From Cladosporium sp. IMV 00045 (lineage: Eukaryota; Ascomycota; Dothideomycetes; Cladosporiales; Cladosporiaceae), in the NCBI GenBank assembly GCA_001931905.2, contig MSJI02000096.1, forward strand, positions 1 to 64,000: 64,000 nt of DNA. Direction: 5' to 3'. The number at the start of each line of letters is the position of its first letter. Position 1 is the stretch's first letter. The position numbers and the translations under genes are program-made. Below, piece by piece: positions 34,443 to 44,910 of this stretch. The notes under the pieces are model-generated. The model had not been told where the DNA came from and searched no databases. It saw only the letters and a program-made list of their open reading frames with translations.

Positions 34443-36388
34443 TATCGTTGTCGACTTGGTGGGAAGTCAGCCTCGATTATGGGTTTGGTAGGCTGTGATC
34501 TCCAACTGCTAAGGTGGGAGAGCTTGGACTGAGTGACGCATGTTGAAGCCTGAAGTCTGAGATTGCCTGAGGCAGAAGACGAGGCAGACATCAAGGCAAA
34601 AACTAAGGCAGAAAGCTTGAAAAGACATCATCCGTCCAACATCACAATACCTCGAAGATCTCTTGTTCTGGACTTGTCTACCATATTGCACTGTGTGCAC
34701 AAGAAACCATGCACCAACGCTGACGATGGAGACCCAACTGGACCTAAAGGGGCATCGCCGCACGCCGGACTGGAAACCATCAACTGCCTCTGGTGATGCT
34801 CTGCGTTGTGCCCGTGCAGCTGGAAGTCGCTGAAGAAGTGGGTCGGCGTCACATCGTCATTTCGTAACGGTTGGCACTTCACCAAGAAGACTATGGGAGT
34901 GCTCGTGTCAAACGCTCCTACTAGGCTGCTGACGGTTATTCGCACTGCGGGCTAGAAATACAAGCAACGATGTCTAGAATGCGGTCGATGGTCCCTATCT
35001 TTCACATGAAGGCTATAAACAGTCCTCCCACGCAGAAGAGTTCAACAGGACCGACCTTCCAAGAGCCACACCAAAGGTGCTTTACAAATTCAGAGTCTCC
35101 GTCTCTATCCGCCTGCGGTTATGTGGGCGACCGATCCCGACTTGCTCACTGTTGGCCTACGCGCTGATGGTTTATGCGACAGCGACCAGGATTAGAATCA
35201 GGATAACACTCAACTGTTGACGCTCGGATGCCCTATTCTCCAGTATGCGGAGTCGACAATTTGTCCTTGCGCAGAGAGCTGCCAACATTTCTTGGGCGAA
35301 CAACTGCCGGTTGCAACCCTATTCCTACGGCCAGCGAAGGTCATAGCGGCTGCGACGGCCCAGACGGATGGTCTCTATAATGTCAAAGCCCAACCGTGCT
35401 GACGGCGACGACAGCGGCCCGGATGTTTTGACAGCTCGTGCCGACCCATGCTTCGCAGCTTATGTTGTTAAGGTCTCCGTGGGTGTTTCGAAATTTGTTG
35501 TTTGGAGGCATGGTTTGAGCTGTATCGTTTATCGTATAACGGATTGAAAGGGCTCAGAGCAGTCACGTCTACGCCGGCGAGGGCCTGACCGAGGTGGGAT
35601 ATCAAGTATCCCTGTGCTGCTCACTTGCAGGGGGGTCCAAACGCTATCTACCCATGTCGCCGTTCGGTGCTGACGGTGCCTTTCTACGCCTGCCTCACCG
35701 CTGGCATTCGCAATAATTGCTTGAGGACGACTCGTTTTCCTTCGCGGTGATCGCGCCTGTTGACGACAAACCGTGCGTGTTGCAATGCAACCGGGTGCTA
35801 AGAGCACCGCCAATTTGGCGATACTTGTTAACCCGGCTACTGGTTTTACGGTCCGCTGGAATGTTGGAGCTCACGGATTTCTCCTGCCCTAATATACTAT
35901 ACTTCCGGACTACTGCACTGGCATGCAAACGCTCGTTGGGCCAAATGATCAGCAATTGCCATGCCACGCGTCTGTTACAATTAAGTCCATTCGACAACAA
36001 GACCAGGCGCTTGGGTTATGCAGATGCCATCTGGTCATTACCGCTCACCCTACGCTCGTACCATCGTCGATCAACAACAGTGCCACTTTCGAGCGGGATC
36101 TACAGTGTGACAGAATAGCATCTTGGGCAAGCGAGATCCCCTTCATCTCGGTGTCAGCCGTATCAAGACAGAGCAGAGATTTACAGAGGTCGAGCTTTAA
36201 GATCTTGCAACAATGTTCACCGCAACGCCTGTGCATTGAGAAGCCTCGACAAGAAGCTCTACGGGGAGATGTCTCCGTAGTAAGACCAAACTTCTGGAAT
36301 ACTCTGCGTTCACAACTGTTGTGCTATGATACTGGCGCAAACATCATTGAGTAGAAGGCTCTAGTTTCGGCAACTTGGGCTACCATTA
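34443..36388. other. Intergenic region, 1.9 kb
   Basis: Upstream of the TIP41-like gene and downstream of the MFS carrier. Small open frames lack domains. No repeat or transposon recognised. It forms the left border of the proposed catabolic cluster. Confidence 0.5.
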
Positions 36389-37983
36389 CTAAAGCGTGTA
36401 TCGATAGTCTGCATGCACCTGGTATCCAGATGCCACTGCGACTGAGGTGTCGACACTGCTCAGCGCAGCTTGATCAAGCTTCTTGTTCCTCCTTCGAAGT
36501 ATGAAGTGCAGCAACGTTGACAGCAAGATGCACATTCCCGAGAAAGCGACATTAGCAATGTTGGCTTGCCAGTACTGCGGACCCTGTGTGGCAGGGTAGA
36601 AATAGCTGGCATATATCGATGCGAGATTGGAACCTGCGTTGACGACAGCGTACGCAACTGCCCGCTTCGCTGATGGCCGGGGCAGTGTAGTCGAAACCCA
36701 AGACAGGATGCAGCCAAATGACCCGTAGACGCTCATCATCATGAACGTGGCGACATATCTCGCGGCGACTTGCATGGTCGTTGCTGAAATGATGAAACCG
36801 ACGGAGCAGAATATCTGCGGCCAGACGACGTGCAACCAGCGTTCATTGGTCTTGTCCGAGTGCCATGAGTTCGTGATTCCCAGTATGGCGGCGAAAACAT
36901 ATGGTGGTGCAGATAGGAGCAAAGTCGTGGTTTGCTCGTATCCGAGAGTCGCGACGATGGTTGGGAAGAAGTTGGTAAAGGATGCGGCGGTATTGAGCCC
37001 AAGCTGCATGAACCACACGATGTACAGGATCGGGTCCGTCACGGCAAGTTTGAATCCGGTGAAAGCGCCGACCGAGGCGTGTTTGTCTTCTTCATTTGCC
37101 TCTTCGGCGATACGAAGGATAGCAAGAGTCCGCTCGGTTGGAGACAGCCATTTGGTTGTCTAATCGCTTCGATCAGCATACGCCCAGCAAACAAAACAAG
37201 AGACACGTGCCTCGTTCAAGGACAGGCTTACCTCAGGGTAGTTTGGAAGTACAAACATCGCCGCGAGGGCAACAGGAAAGACAATGACACCCTCAATCAG
37301 GAACAACCAACGCCAAGCTGGCAAGCCAGCCGCACCACCCATTCCTGACATAATGGCACTTCCTAGCAAGCCTCCAAAGGCACCAGCCATCTGTCCTGCG
37401 GCAAAGAGGATTGAGATGCGAGCTGCCAATTCTTTCTTTGTATACCAGGAAGAGAGCAAGAACAGTGCTGCTGGAAAGAAGGGAGCCTCCACAAAACCAA
37501 GAAGGAAGCGCAATGCGATGAGTCCCTCGTAGTTGTGTACTGCACCAGTACAAGTGCTGACGACACCCCAGGCGGACATCACGATAGGCAGAAATAGCGA
37601 AGGCTTGACCTTGTCCAGGATCATATTTGTGGGAATTTGTGTAAGGATATATCCGACAAAGAAGATGCTAATCATGGTGTTGTACTGGCTCCCTTGAAGG
37701 CCAATGTCCTCTTCGAGAGTTCCGAGCCTAAGGAAGTACTTTGTCAGCGAGGTTGTGTAACCAGATGTGTGGTGTGAACGAACCGTGCCACGGCTATGTT
37801 GTTTCTGTCCAAATAGTTGAGGACGTAGATCACCATCATCAAAGGCATGAGTCGAAGATCGATCTTGCGAAGGAGCTTCTTCTCGAGCTGCTTTCGATCG
37901 CCTTCACCAATATCGATCTCGATATCCAGGTCCTCGACTGTCTTGACATCCGTGCCTTTGTCGTCCGGTGCTGGGTTCAACAT
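36389..37983 (-). CDS. MFS anion:cation symporter, TNA1/DAL5-like
   Basis: Twelve-helix type major-facilitator carrier of 488 aa, probably importing an organic acid at the plasma membrane. Three exons: 37983-37784, 37727-37232 and 37159-36389 (introns 56 and 72 nt, all frames close). Typical signatures: LRLMPLMMVIYVLNYLDRNNIAVARL in TM1, GYILTQIPTNMIL, RFLLGFVEAPFFPAALFLLSSWYTKKELAAR, and PAWRWLFLIEG. No break or missing segment. It is divergent from the DapA-type aldolase gene, with 462 bp between start codons. This arrangement suggests that the carrier brings in the aldolase pathway's substrate. Start: ATG 37983 (MLNPAPDDKG); no ATG lies in frame just upstream. Confidence 0.92.
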
Positions 37984-38445
37984 GTTGGAGATCAACCTGC
38001 GTTGCAAATTAATAAATCAGCAGGCTACATGTCGAACATGGCATACATGCTGCTTTTTAAGGACTCTAGGAATCTCTCGAGTCAAAGCTTAACGATCTTT
38101 GCCCACGGGGTAGACTGCACTAGTTGCATGGTCCCACATTGGAGGGTAAGTCATGTTATCTACTGCAGGCGGCACAGAACGCGATTGGTGGCCGTCAACC
38201 GTCGCAAACGCTGACTCTGGAAGTTGCGACGCACTCTGTGGTTTCAGTTGGCCGAGTTGTCTCCATGCCGAAAGGTAGCTAGCCATTTGTATCCCGTGAA
38301 TGGGATGTTCACGAGTCATTCACATCGAAAGACACTTACCGATGGCAATGCGAGGTTACAAATACTGACATCTCACACTTTGGAAAACTCCCCTTTACCT
38401 CATTAAATCTGCATTCTAGCTCTAAACACGATCTGAAAAATAGCT
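37984..38445. promoter_or_regulatory. Shared promoter of MFS carrier and DapA-type aldolase
   Basis: 462 bp between divergent start codons. It contains two ATTGG sequences (inverted CCAAT boxes) at 38138-38142 and 38184-38188. Several CCG/CGG triplets lie nearby, including a CCG-N4-CCG pair at about 38192-38201. Zn2Cys6 factors bind such triplets, and one is encoded two genes away, so autologous control is plausible but unproven. Confidence 0.45.
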
Positions 38446-39498
38446 ATGACCATCCAGTCTACAAAACCTTGTACCCCCGGAGTACACGTGCCGTCTTTAA
38501 CTTGGTTCAAAGATGATCACATGCAAGACATCGATTGGGACGTCCAGAAGAGACACTTTGAGTTCCTCATCGATGGAGGTGTGCATGGAAGTGAGTTAGA
38601 AGTGATCGACCAGCGATTGTGATTTCTAACGCACACTTTCAGTTGTCATTGCAGGAACCAATGGAGAAGCAGCTGCCTTGAAGAGCGAAGAGAAAGCCGA
38701 TCTCGTTCGTGTACTTCGAAAGACAGCAATGAGCAAAGAATGCCCTCAACTGCCCCTGACGGTGGGCTGTACTGGTGGATGCACACGAGATGTCATCGAC
38801 GACACCGTGGCTATGCATGGAGCTGGCGCCGACTATGCCCTTGTGCTGGTTCCTAGCTATTTTCACCTCGCCATGACCCAGGATGCAATTGTGGCCTTCT
38901 TCCAAGAGGTGGCTGACGCTAGTCCGTTGCCGCTCGTTATCTACAATTTTCCTGGGGTCGTCGCAGGTCTTGATGTTAACTCAGAAATGCTCGAGACTCT
39001 TGGGAAGCATCCAAATATCGTCGCGGTGAAGCTCACGTGTGGTGGCATTGCCAAAGTGGCTCGTGTTGCTGCAGTATTCCCGCCAGAGAGTTTCGCACCG
39101 TTAGCCGGGCAGTCGGATTGTAAGAGATTCCATTTACTTTTCACAAGCTCCTGTACTGACATTAAACAGGGCTTGTGCCTGGTCTATCGGCAGGTGGTCA
39201 AGGCTGCATCACGGGCCTTGCGAACCTGTACCCAAAAACCTGCGTAGAGCTTTTCAATCTCTTCGTGCAGGGGAAGAGAGAAGCGGCCGAGGCTTTGCAA
39301 CTGCAGCTCGCAACAGTTGAATGGGGCTTCGCAAAAGGGGGCATCAATGGCACGAAGTGGGTGGTGGCTAAGCACTTGCATTATCCCGAGACCAGCTCAG
39401 CTTGCCGACGTCCATACCCAGCATTCGATGACAAGGCGAAGCAGGCCTGGATTGACTCGTTGATGAAATCTATTGCGAGCATTGAACAGAGTCTATAA
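38446..39498 (+). CDS. DapA-family pyruvate-type aldolase
   Basis: Class I aldolase of the dihydrodipicolinate synthase/N-acetylneuraminate lyase superfamily. Fungal members usually cleave a 2-keto-3-deoxy sugar acid to pyruvate and an aldehyde. Three exons (38446-38590, 38643-39119, 39170-39498; introns 52 and 50 nt) give 316 aa, normal length. Visible motifs: HGIVIAGTNGEAAAL near residues 48-62 (family GTTGE site); the Tyr of VIYNFPGV at about 149; the Schiff-base Lys of AVKLTCGG at about 178. All catalytic residues are present. The nearest characterised comparison known to me is GaaC, the last-step aldolase of galacturonate catabolism, but the substrate cannot be read from sequence. Flanked by a carrier, a Zn2Cys6 regulator and a dehydrogenase. 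Confidence 0.9.
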
Positions 39499-39559
39499 GC
39501 CGGGATCTCAGGGATTGCTGATATGATTCTGCCGTTGAATTGCGTAGACAGAGATCGAC

Positions 39560-41484
39560 TCAGACAATGGCAAAGCTGGTGTGAAAAACATCCTGCATGA
39601 CTGAGCGAACATCCACCCGTTGAGATGACGTGTCCTGGCGTCGCTGTACTTCTTCAAGGACATCGGCCGTAATTCCTGCATTGGTAGCGGTATTTCCCAT
39701 TTCTCTTATGCTGGTTGTGATCCAGATGCGTTCTTCTAAAGACTCCTCTTCGCAGCCCCACATGAGTAGAGGCCAAAGCATGTTGACCGGCAATGACTGT
39801 TCCTCTCCACTTTGGTCTTCGCACATCTTTCGAGCGACGTGCTTAATCATAGTGATTGCCTTCTCCGTAGTTTCCGTTCGTGGCAGATGTTTGTGAGCCA
39901 CCCTGTGAAGATGGACGAATGAGGCGTGGTAATTGGCCAGATAAGTACGCATGGTCCGCGTAACCTTCATCGCCAGGTGCGCAGGGAGGTGTGGTTCTCG
40001 TAGTTTCCCCTCGGCTGCTAGATCCATGAGCGGCGGCCTTGAATGATACAATCGAACAATATCTTTGTTGATTTTTGAAGCGATGTTCATCACCTGGGTT
40101 TCGTCCTCAACAGTCCCGCGGCTTCTATGCCATGGATCGATCAGTGAGATTCTGCCCATGAAGGATTGAACTTTGTGGAAAAAGGAAAAGCCAGGCTCTA
40201 ATAATGCATCGAGCAGTGCATCTCGAACGTTATCCTCATCGTGTACTGCGAGTCCATCATGGTCCAGTGGTGAAGCCAGCTCTATTGCGTGGAAATTGAC
40301 TCTATCATCCGTCAGGAAGAGACCATCGCCACCGGCGCTAACGGCCCTTCCATCGAGCAGCCTCAGCCATGAGACCATTCTCTTTTCTGATTTAGCATTA
40401 GCGAAAAAGTTTCTGAGTATAATGTAAGACATTCTGTTCATTACCTGCACAGCTCATAGTTTCAAATTTCAAGCCTTTCACAAGGTCGTACGCGTCCTTG
40501 AGGTTCAACTGTGCTAAATTCGATCGATCAGTGACAAGCTGTCGCATCATTAGCATAGCACTTTATTGACAAGGAGTACTCATACATCAATGTAAGTCAA
40601 TATGAACAGCACAGCTAATGAGTTAGCCACTTTGGCGGCGTCATCGTTCTCTGAAGTCAATCGCCCCGGTTTCAGTATTTCATTGAGGGCATTCCTAGAC
40701 CTGTCGTAGTATGGTCGATGCTGTGTATTATGCTTGCCACGATCCGCTTGATGTAGCGATGACAATGCCAGCACAGAATGCCGCACCATGGCTGACGCAG
40801 ATGCCATCGAAGAAAGAAGGTTTCGCATGGTCGACCATCTTAGACTAGTCTCGACGGTCGCCAGGATAGGTGGTGCATTGGACCTTGCGAACCAATTCAA
40901 TAATTCTGTTTCGCTCAATGGCAACTCTGATGGCGAAGGCCATGCCATCAACCCTGAGAGGTCAGTCGCGCTGTCTTCGGTTCTTTCGGTGGGAGGATGG
41001 GCCACGCTGTTTTGAAGCGATGCCGCTGGCATAGAAGCATCGAAGCCCTGATCCATCCACATGAAGGATGCATAGTCAAACACCTCGTTGAGGTCCAAAT
41101 CCGTAGTAGCTTGGTCGACAATTGAGACTTGCGACGTGATACCAGGCTCTTCCCCTTCCTGCAAGCGTTCGTCACCGTCTTGGCGCACATGATCCACCTT
41201 AGCTGTGGCTGAATCCTGACTATGCGCAGCTGAGAGAGTCCTCGCATGTCGCCCATGATCCCATCGACAGTCCAAACGAAGACGTCGACAGTGACCACAG
41301 AGAGGCCTCTGCTCATCGCAACGGACTTTGCGACGTCTGTGAAAGTGTCGGAGAGATTCAGCCCATGTGAACGTTATGATCAGACGAGGCATACCTACTT
41401 GCAAGTCGAACATGCGTCTTTTGTCCTGGGTGGCTTCCTCTCAATGGCTCTAGTCGGCTCATGTTGATTCCAAGTTGTAAACAT
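39560..41484 (-). CDS. Zn2Cys6 transcription factor
   Basis: Fungal binuclear-cluster regulator, 585 aa in four exons: 41484-41399, 41336-40586, 40538-40445 and 40386-39560 (introns 62, 47 and 58 nt). The DNA-binding site is rebuilt only after removing intron 1. It has C25, C28, C35, C42, C45 and C52, exactly CX2CX6CX6CX2CX6C, with basic KRRKVRC. Exon 2 then encodes an acidic linker and a helical region (LSETELLNWFARS, MVRHSVLALSSLHQ). This resembles the fungal-specific transcription factor domain (fungal_trans_2 type). The start ATG 41484 lies 24 residues before the first Cys. The gene converges on the aldolase gene (61 bp between stops) and precedes the D-2-hydroxyacid dehydrogenase on the same strand, so it is a good candidate pathway-specific regulator. 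Confidence 0.92.
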
Positions 41485-41795
41485 CCTGCTTGATTAGGAT
41501 TTTGTACATCCTGCGGCAGACGGCAACAGGTCGATAAGAGACGAGCTATCACGAGGAAAGTCAGCGCGTGACATGCCACCAAACAAGTTAGAGCCTGGTT
41601 GATACTGCGATCCATCAATGATGAGCTCGGCGCAGGCACGGCAAACAACAATGGCCCCGCACCTTGGTGTAGGCTTGGTATGAAAACCGGACAAAAGATA
41701 CACCGAGGGAGCACATTCTTACAATTGAGTGTTGCGAAAAGAAAACTAGAGCGATAGTCGAGTAGGTTAAGCATTCGTTTTCAACTTCAGGACTA
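41485..41795. other. Promoter region of the Zn2Cys6 regulator
   Basis: 311 bp between the start of the regulator and the stop of the dehydrogenase, both on the minus strand. It must contain the regulator's promoter and the dehydrogenase 3' UTR. No clear motif. Confidence 0.45.
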
Positions 41796-42905
41796 TCACT
41801 TGGGGATCAGGTGACCATTGACGGGAGTCAACGGGCCCTCTCCCCTCAAGACAGCTTGCACATTCTCCATAGCAAGCCTCTCAAAACCGTAGTTGGTTTC
41901 TATAGCACCACCAGCATTGTGACAGGTGAGATTCACTTGTCTGTTCTTAACTAACTCTGGGTGAACCTGCGGCTCGTTTGAGTGCACATCCAAGCCCGCG
42001 GCGAAGATGTGTCCAGATTCAAGAGCAGAAACCAAAGCGTCCTCGTCAACCAAGCCGCCACGGGCAATGTTCACAAGACGACTGCCTTTCTTGAACTTCT
42101 GCAATCTCTCCGAATCGATCAAAGTCTTGCCAGAGAAAGGTGCTGCGAGCACTACGCAATCTGAGATACCAAGCATCTCATCCAAAGATTCGTGAAAAGT
42201 GGCGCCGATTGCCTCTTCGACTTCCTGACTCTTCCGAAACAGGTCATGGTAATGTATCCCCATTCTAAATGCAGCAACTGCTTTCTGAGCGATCGCGTAG
42301 CCAATGTTTCCAAGGCCAATGACCCCCAGCTTCTGGCCTCGAGGATTGTGCGCAGTCATTGTTGCATACTTGTGGGCGTCAAGGAACTGTTCTGGATCGC
42401 CTGATCTGGCAGCGAGCTGAGTCCAGACCATGTTTCTGAAAACCGAGATGATGTGGTAGATGGCCATATCCGCAACAGCTTCTGATGAAGCAGCTGCGCC
42501 ATTGCAGTAGAGGATGCCTGGTCGAGTGTCGGAGATCAGTGACTTTCTGATCACCCGAGCGGTGGAACATTCTACGAGCTTACCGTATTCTGCCAACACG
42601 TCAACATCTGCCCAATTGTACCCTGCACCGGCACTCGCGAACACCTTGACAGACGACGGTAACAGTGAAATCAATTCTGTATCCCATTGGCCCATCTCGC
42701 CACCGGTGTTCCAGAAGGGTCTCATTATGGCTTGAAAATGTCCCCATTTCCCTTGCTTAAGCGCATCCGTAAATCGCTCCCTGTGGAGCTCTTCGAGTGG
42801 AGGCCGAATGATATCGAATTCAGACGAAAGTTGCTTGTAGAGTTCATGATTGTGTTTGATAGGATCGCCAATGTGTAGAATTGTTGGTCTTGAAATTGAG
42901 CCCAT
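41796..42905 (-). CDS. D-isomer-specific 2-hydroxyacid dehydrogenase
   Basis: NAD(P)-dependent reduction of a 2-oxo acid (glyoxylate, hydroxypyruvate or similar) or the reverse reaction. Two exons (42905-42584 and 42517-41796; intron 66 nt) give 347 aa. The Rossmann motif is GLGNIGYAIAQKA (about 175-187). The catalytic triad is present: R260 in NIARGGLVDE, E289 in DVHSNEPQ and H307 in TCHNAGGA. ILYCNGAAASSEAVADMA, typical of the fungal glyoxylate/hydroxypyruvate reductase group, is rebuilt across the splice. The start ATG 42905 opens MGSISRPTILHIGDPI. No targeting signal. Its place beside an aldolase, carrier and regulator supports a role in handling the oxo acid formed or used in that pathway. 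Confidence 0.92.
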   Translation of the reverse strand: MGSISRPTILHIGDPIKHNHELYKQLSSEFDIIRPPLEELHRERFTDALKQGKWGHFQAIMRPFWNTGGEMGQWDTELISLLPSSVKVFASAGAGYNWADVDVLAEYGKLVECSTARVIRKSLISDTRPGILYCNGAAASSEAVADMAIYHIISVFRNMVWTQLAARSGDPEQFLDAHKYATMTAHNPRGQKLGVIGLGNIGYAIAQKAVAAFRMGIHYHDLFRKSQEVEEAIGATFHESLDEMLGISDCVVLAAPFSGKTLIDSERLQKFKKGSRLVNIARGGLVDEDALVSALESGHIFAAGLDVHSNEPQVHPELVKNRQVNLTCHNAGGAIETNYGFERLAMENVQAVLRGEGPLTPVNGHLIPK

Positions 42906-43716
42906 GGTTGAATTGATATTCCGAATCAAAACGGCCGTACTGAGTTCGCAAGATCATGCGAAAGTGTCATCACCTAAGTAATGGTCAAGATGTCTCAGAT
43001 GCACTAATGCAGATCCTACAATGCATGTTGAAAAATACCTAATTGGTGGGCTACGATACCTCGCAATCTGTCGCTGTTGCCCAATGCGGACGATGCGACT
43101 GGTCATGCAGCTTTTGGCCGCTGCAGCTAGGAACCTCGACCCTTCGGTGATAGCTTCCAAACATGCACAGTTTGCTGTCGCGACTCAGACGCTGATGCTT
43201 GACTGCTATAGCAGTGATGTGGCCGTGAGTGAGCGAGACCTTGCTGTGAAATTTGTACAAGCCCTCCTACCCGCCACTACGACGCTTCTGACTCTTTGAA
43301 CAGCAGAAAGCACGACGTGCTGAACCATCATAGGTCATGACTTTCCTATCAATGCCTATTATCCGCAGCTCGTGGATGAGCATGGGAATGGCATAGTGCG
43401 TTGGCTTTTGAAGAAAGCGGTTTCTTTGCCTTTGATTGAGAACATACTCCACAACGTTAGATTCGCCTAAATGAAAGAGCAAATAGCAAAGCACATGCCT
43501 AAGAATCCAAACCACCGACCTGACTTCGCAGGTAGCCAAATTGCAAAGTCGAAAGATGCCCAACATGAGTGACCCGAGAATCAAAGAAATACTGCATCCT
43601 CCCCGCCACCGCTGACCAAGCCCTCTGCAACACCGCTCGTCCCAGCAATCGTGAACGGGGTTGGAATCTCTCTCATGCATTTTGACAATACTGAATTCAG
43701 TTTTTTAGAGGCTGCA
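42906..43716. other. Intergenic region, 0.8 kb
   Basis: It lies between the dehydrogenase start and the ankyrin gene stop, both on the minus strand. No domain-bearing frame. It should hold the dehydrogenase promoter. Confidence 0.5.
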
Positions 43717-44559
43717 TTATTCGAAGTCCAAAATCTTCACCATGCTCGGCCGGTTGTACTTCATCGCAAGATCCGCAGCAGTTTCGCCACGGTTGTTCTG
43801 GATGTTCAGTTTTGCGCCAGCGTGAATAAGCATTCGTGCCATACCCTCTCTGTCAATGCCCGTGGTGGCGACCAAATGTAACGGCGTCGAACCATTTTCA
43901 TCTATGGAGTTTGGATTGGCGCCGGCCGCGACGAGCAACTCAACGGCATGCTCGTCCGATACGAGTGAAGCCCGATGTAAGGCAGTAAAGCCATTGAATG
44001 TTCGCTCCACATCAATACCGGCTGCAAGGAGTACTCCTGCCACGCCGTAGAGCCCGTATTCAACAGCATTCACTAGGTAGCTAGAGTCGGATTCGGGATT
44101 GACGTCGGCGCCAGCTCTGATGAGGACTTCTGCCATATCCTTGTCGTTGCCGTTCACAGCGAAGCCAAGTGCTGTAGTCTTCTCCCGGAATGGTATGGCA
44201 TTGACGTCCGCGCCTGCCGATATCAATGCATCGACGACTGCGTTGCGCTGATTTTGTGCTGCCCGCAATAGAGGTGTGTAGCCTTGCGCATCCATATGAT
44301 CGACGTTTGCCCCAACTCCGAGCAAGTATTGCACACGTTGGAGTTGGCCTTCCTTGGCGGCTTTGACAAGGCTCTCGTTTTGCTGTTTGCGTTCTTGTGG
44401 GAAGTACGGCTGGGGCTGCTGAGGCGGTCCGTGATAATTGTTCGTGTTATCTTTGGATCATCAGCGACGACATCTGGGCGGATAAGAGGGATACTCACAG
44501 ACGTTGCCGTTATGCTGCCTGGAATTGCCTCCAGCGACCTGGCCGTTGTAGTACGACAT
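43717..44559 (-). CDS. Ankyrin-repeat protein
   Basis: Protein-binding scaffold of 264 aa. Two exons: 44559-44499 and 44450-43717 (intron 48 nt). The join changes an orphan frame into MSYYNGQVAGGNS...VYNTNNYHG followed by a Gln/Pro-rich linker. About seven ankyrin units follow, ending in motifs such as LISAGADVNAI, LIRAGADVNPE, LLAAGIDVERT, LVAAGANPNSI and LIHAGAKLNIQ; the last unit is partial. No enzymatic domain, signal peptide or membrane segment. It sits between two dehydrogenase genes of the proposed catabolic cluster, but nothing in the protein links it to metabolism, so it may be a bystander. The start ATG 44559 is supported by the spliced frame. Confidence 0.85.
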
Positions 44560-44910
44560 CGCACTTGCCTATGCGCATGTCCGGCGGATGAAGATGTCAG
44601 GAGGAGGCCTTGCGCTCCAACGATGATGCAGTGTGTAATGGATGGAAAGACAAGGAAGAATTTGCAAGAGCGGCAAGGCTATGGAGGCCGTCTGACGCCC
44701 AACACGTGTGTGACCTACCTCTTCTCTGCCCGCCATCAGCTGATCGAAAGCAAGACAAAATCTGATACTGATATGTACCAAGCACTGCAGCTCCTCGCTT
44801 CAGCTGCTGTCTGCCTAATAAGCCACCGGCGCTTACCGCGTCCGCACGCATGGCAGACAGCTTTCCATACAACAAATACCGCGGTTTGCATGAAATCATG
44901 CAAAAGCTAT
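44560..44910. other. Intergenic region, 0.35 kb
   Basis: Between the ankyrin gene start and the alcohol dehydrogenase stop, both on the minus strand. No gene or motif seen. Confidence 0.5.

Noticed and set aside
35000..36380. Possible decayed gene or transposon remnant
   Set aside because: No terminal repeats, no reverse transcriptase or transposase motifs, and no long coherent frame found.
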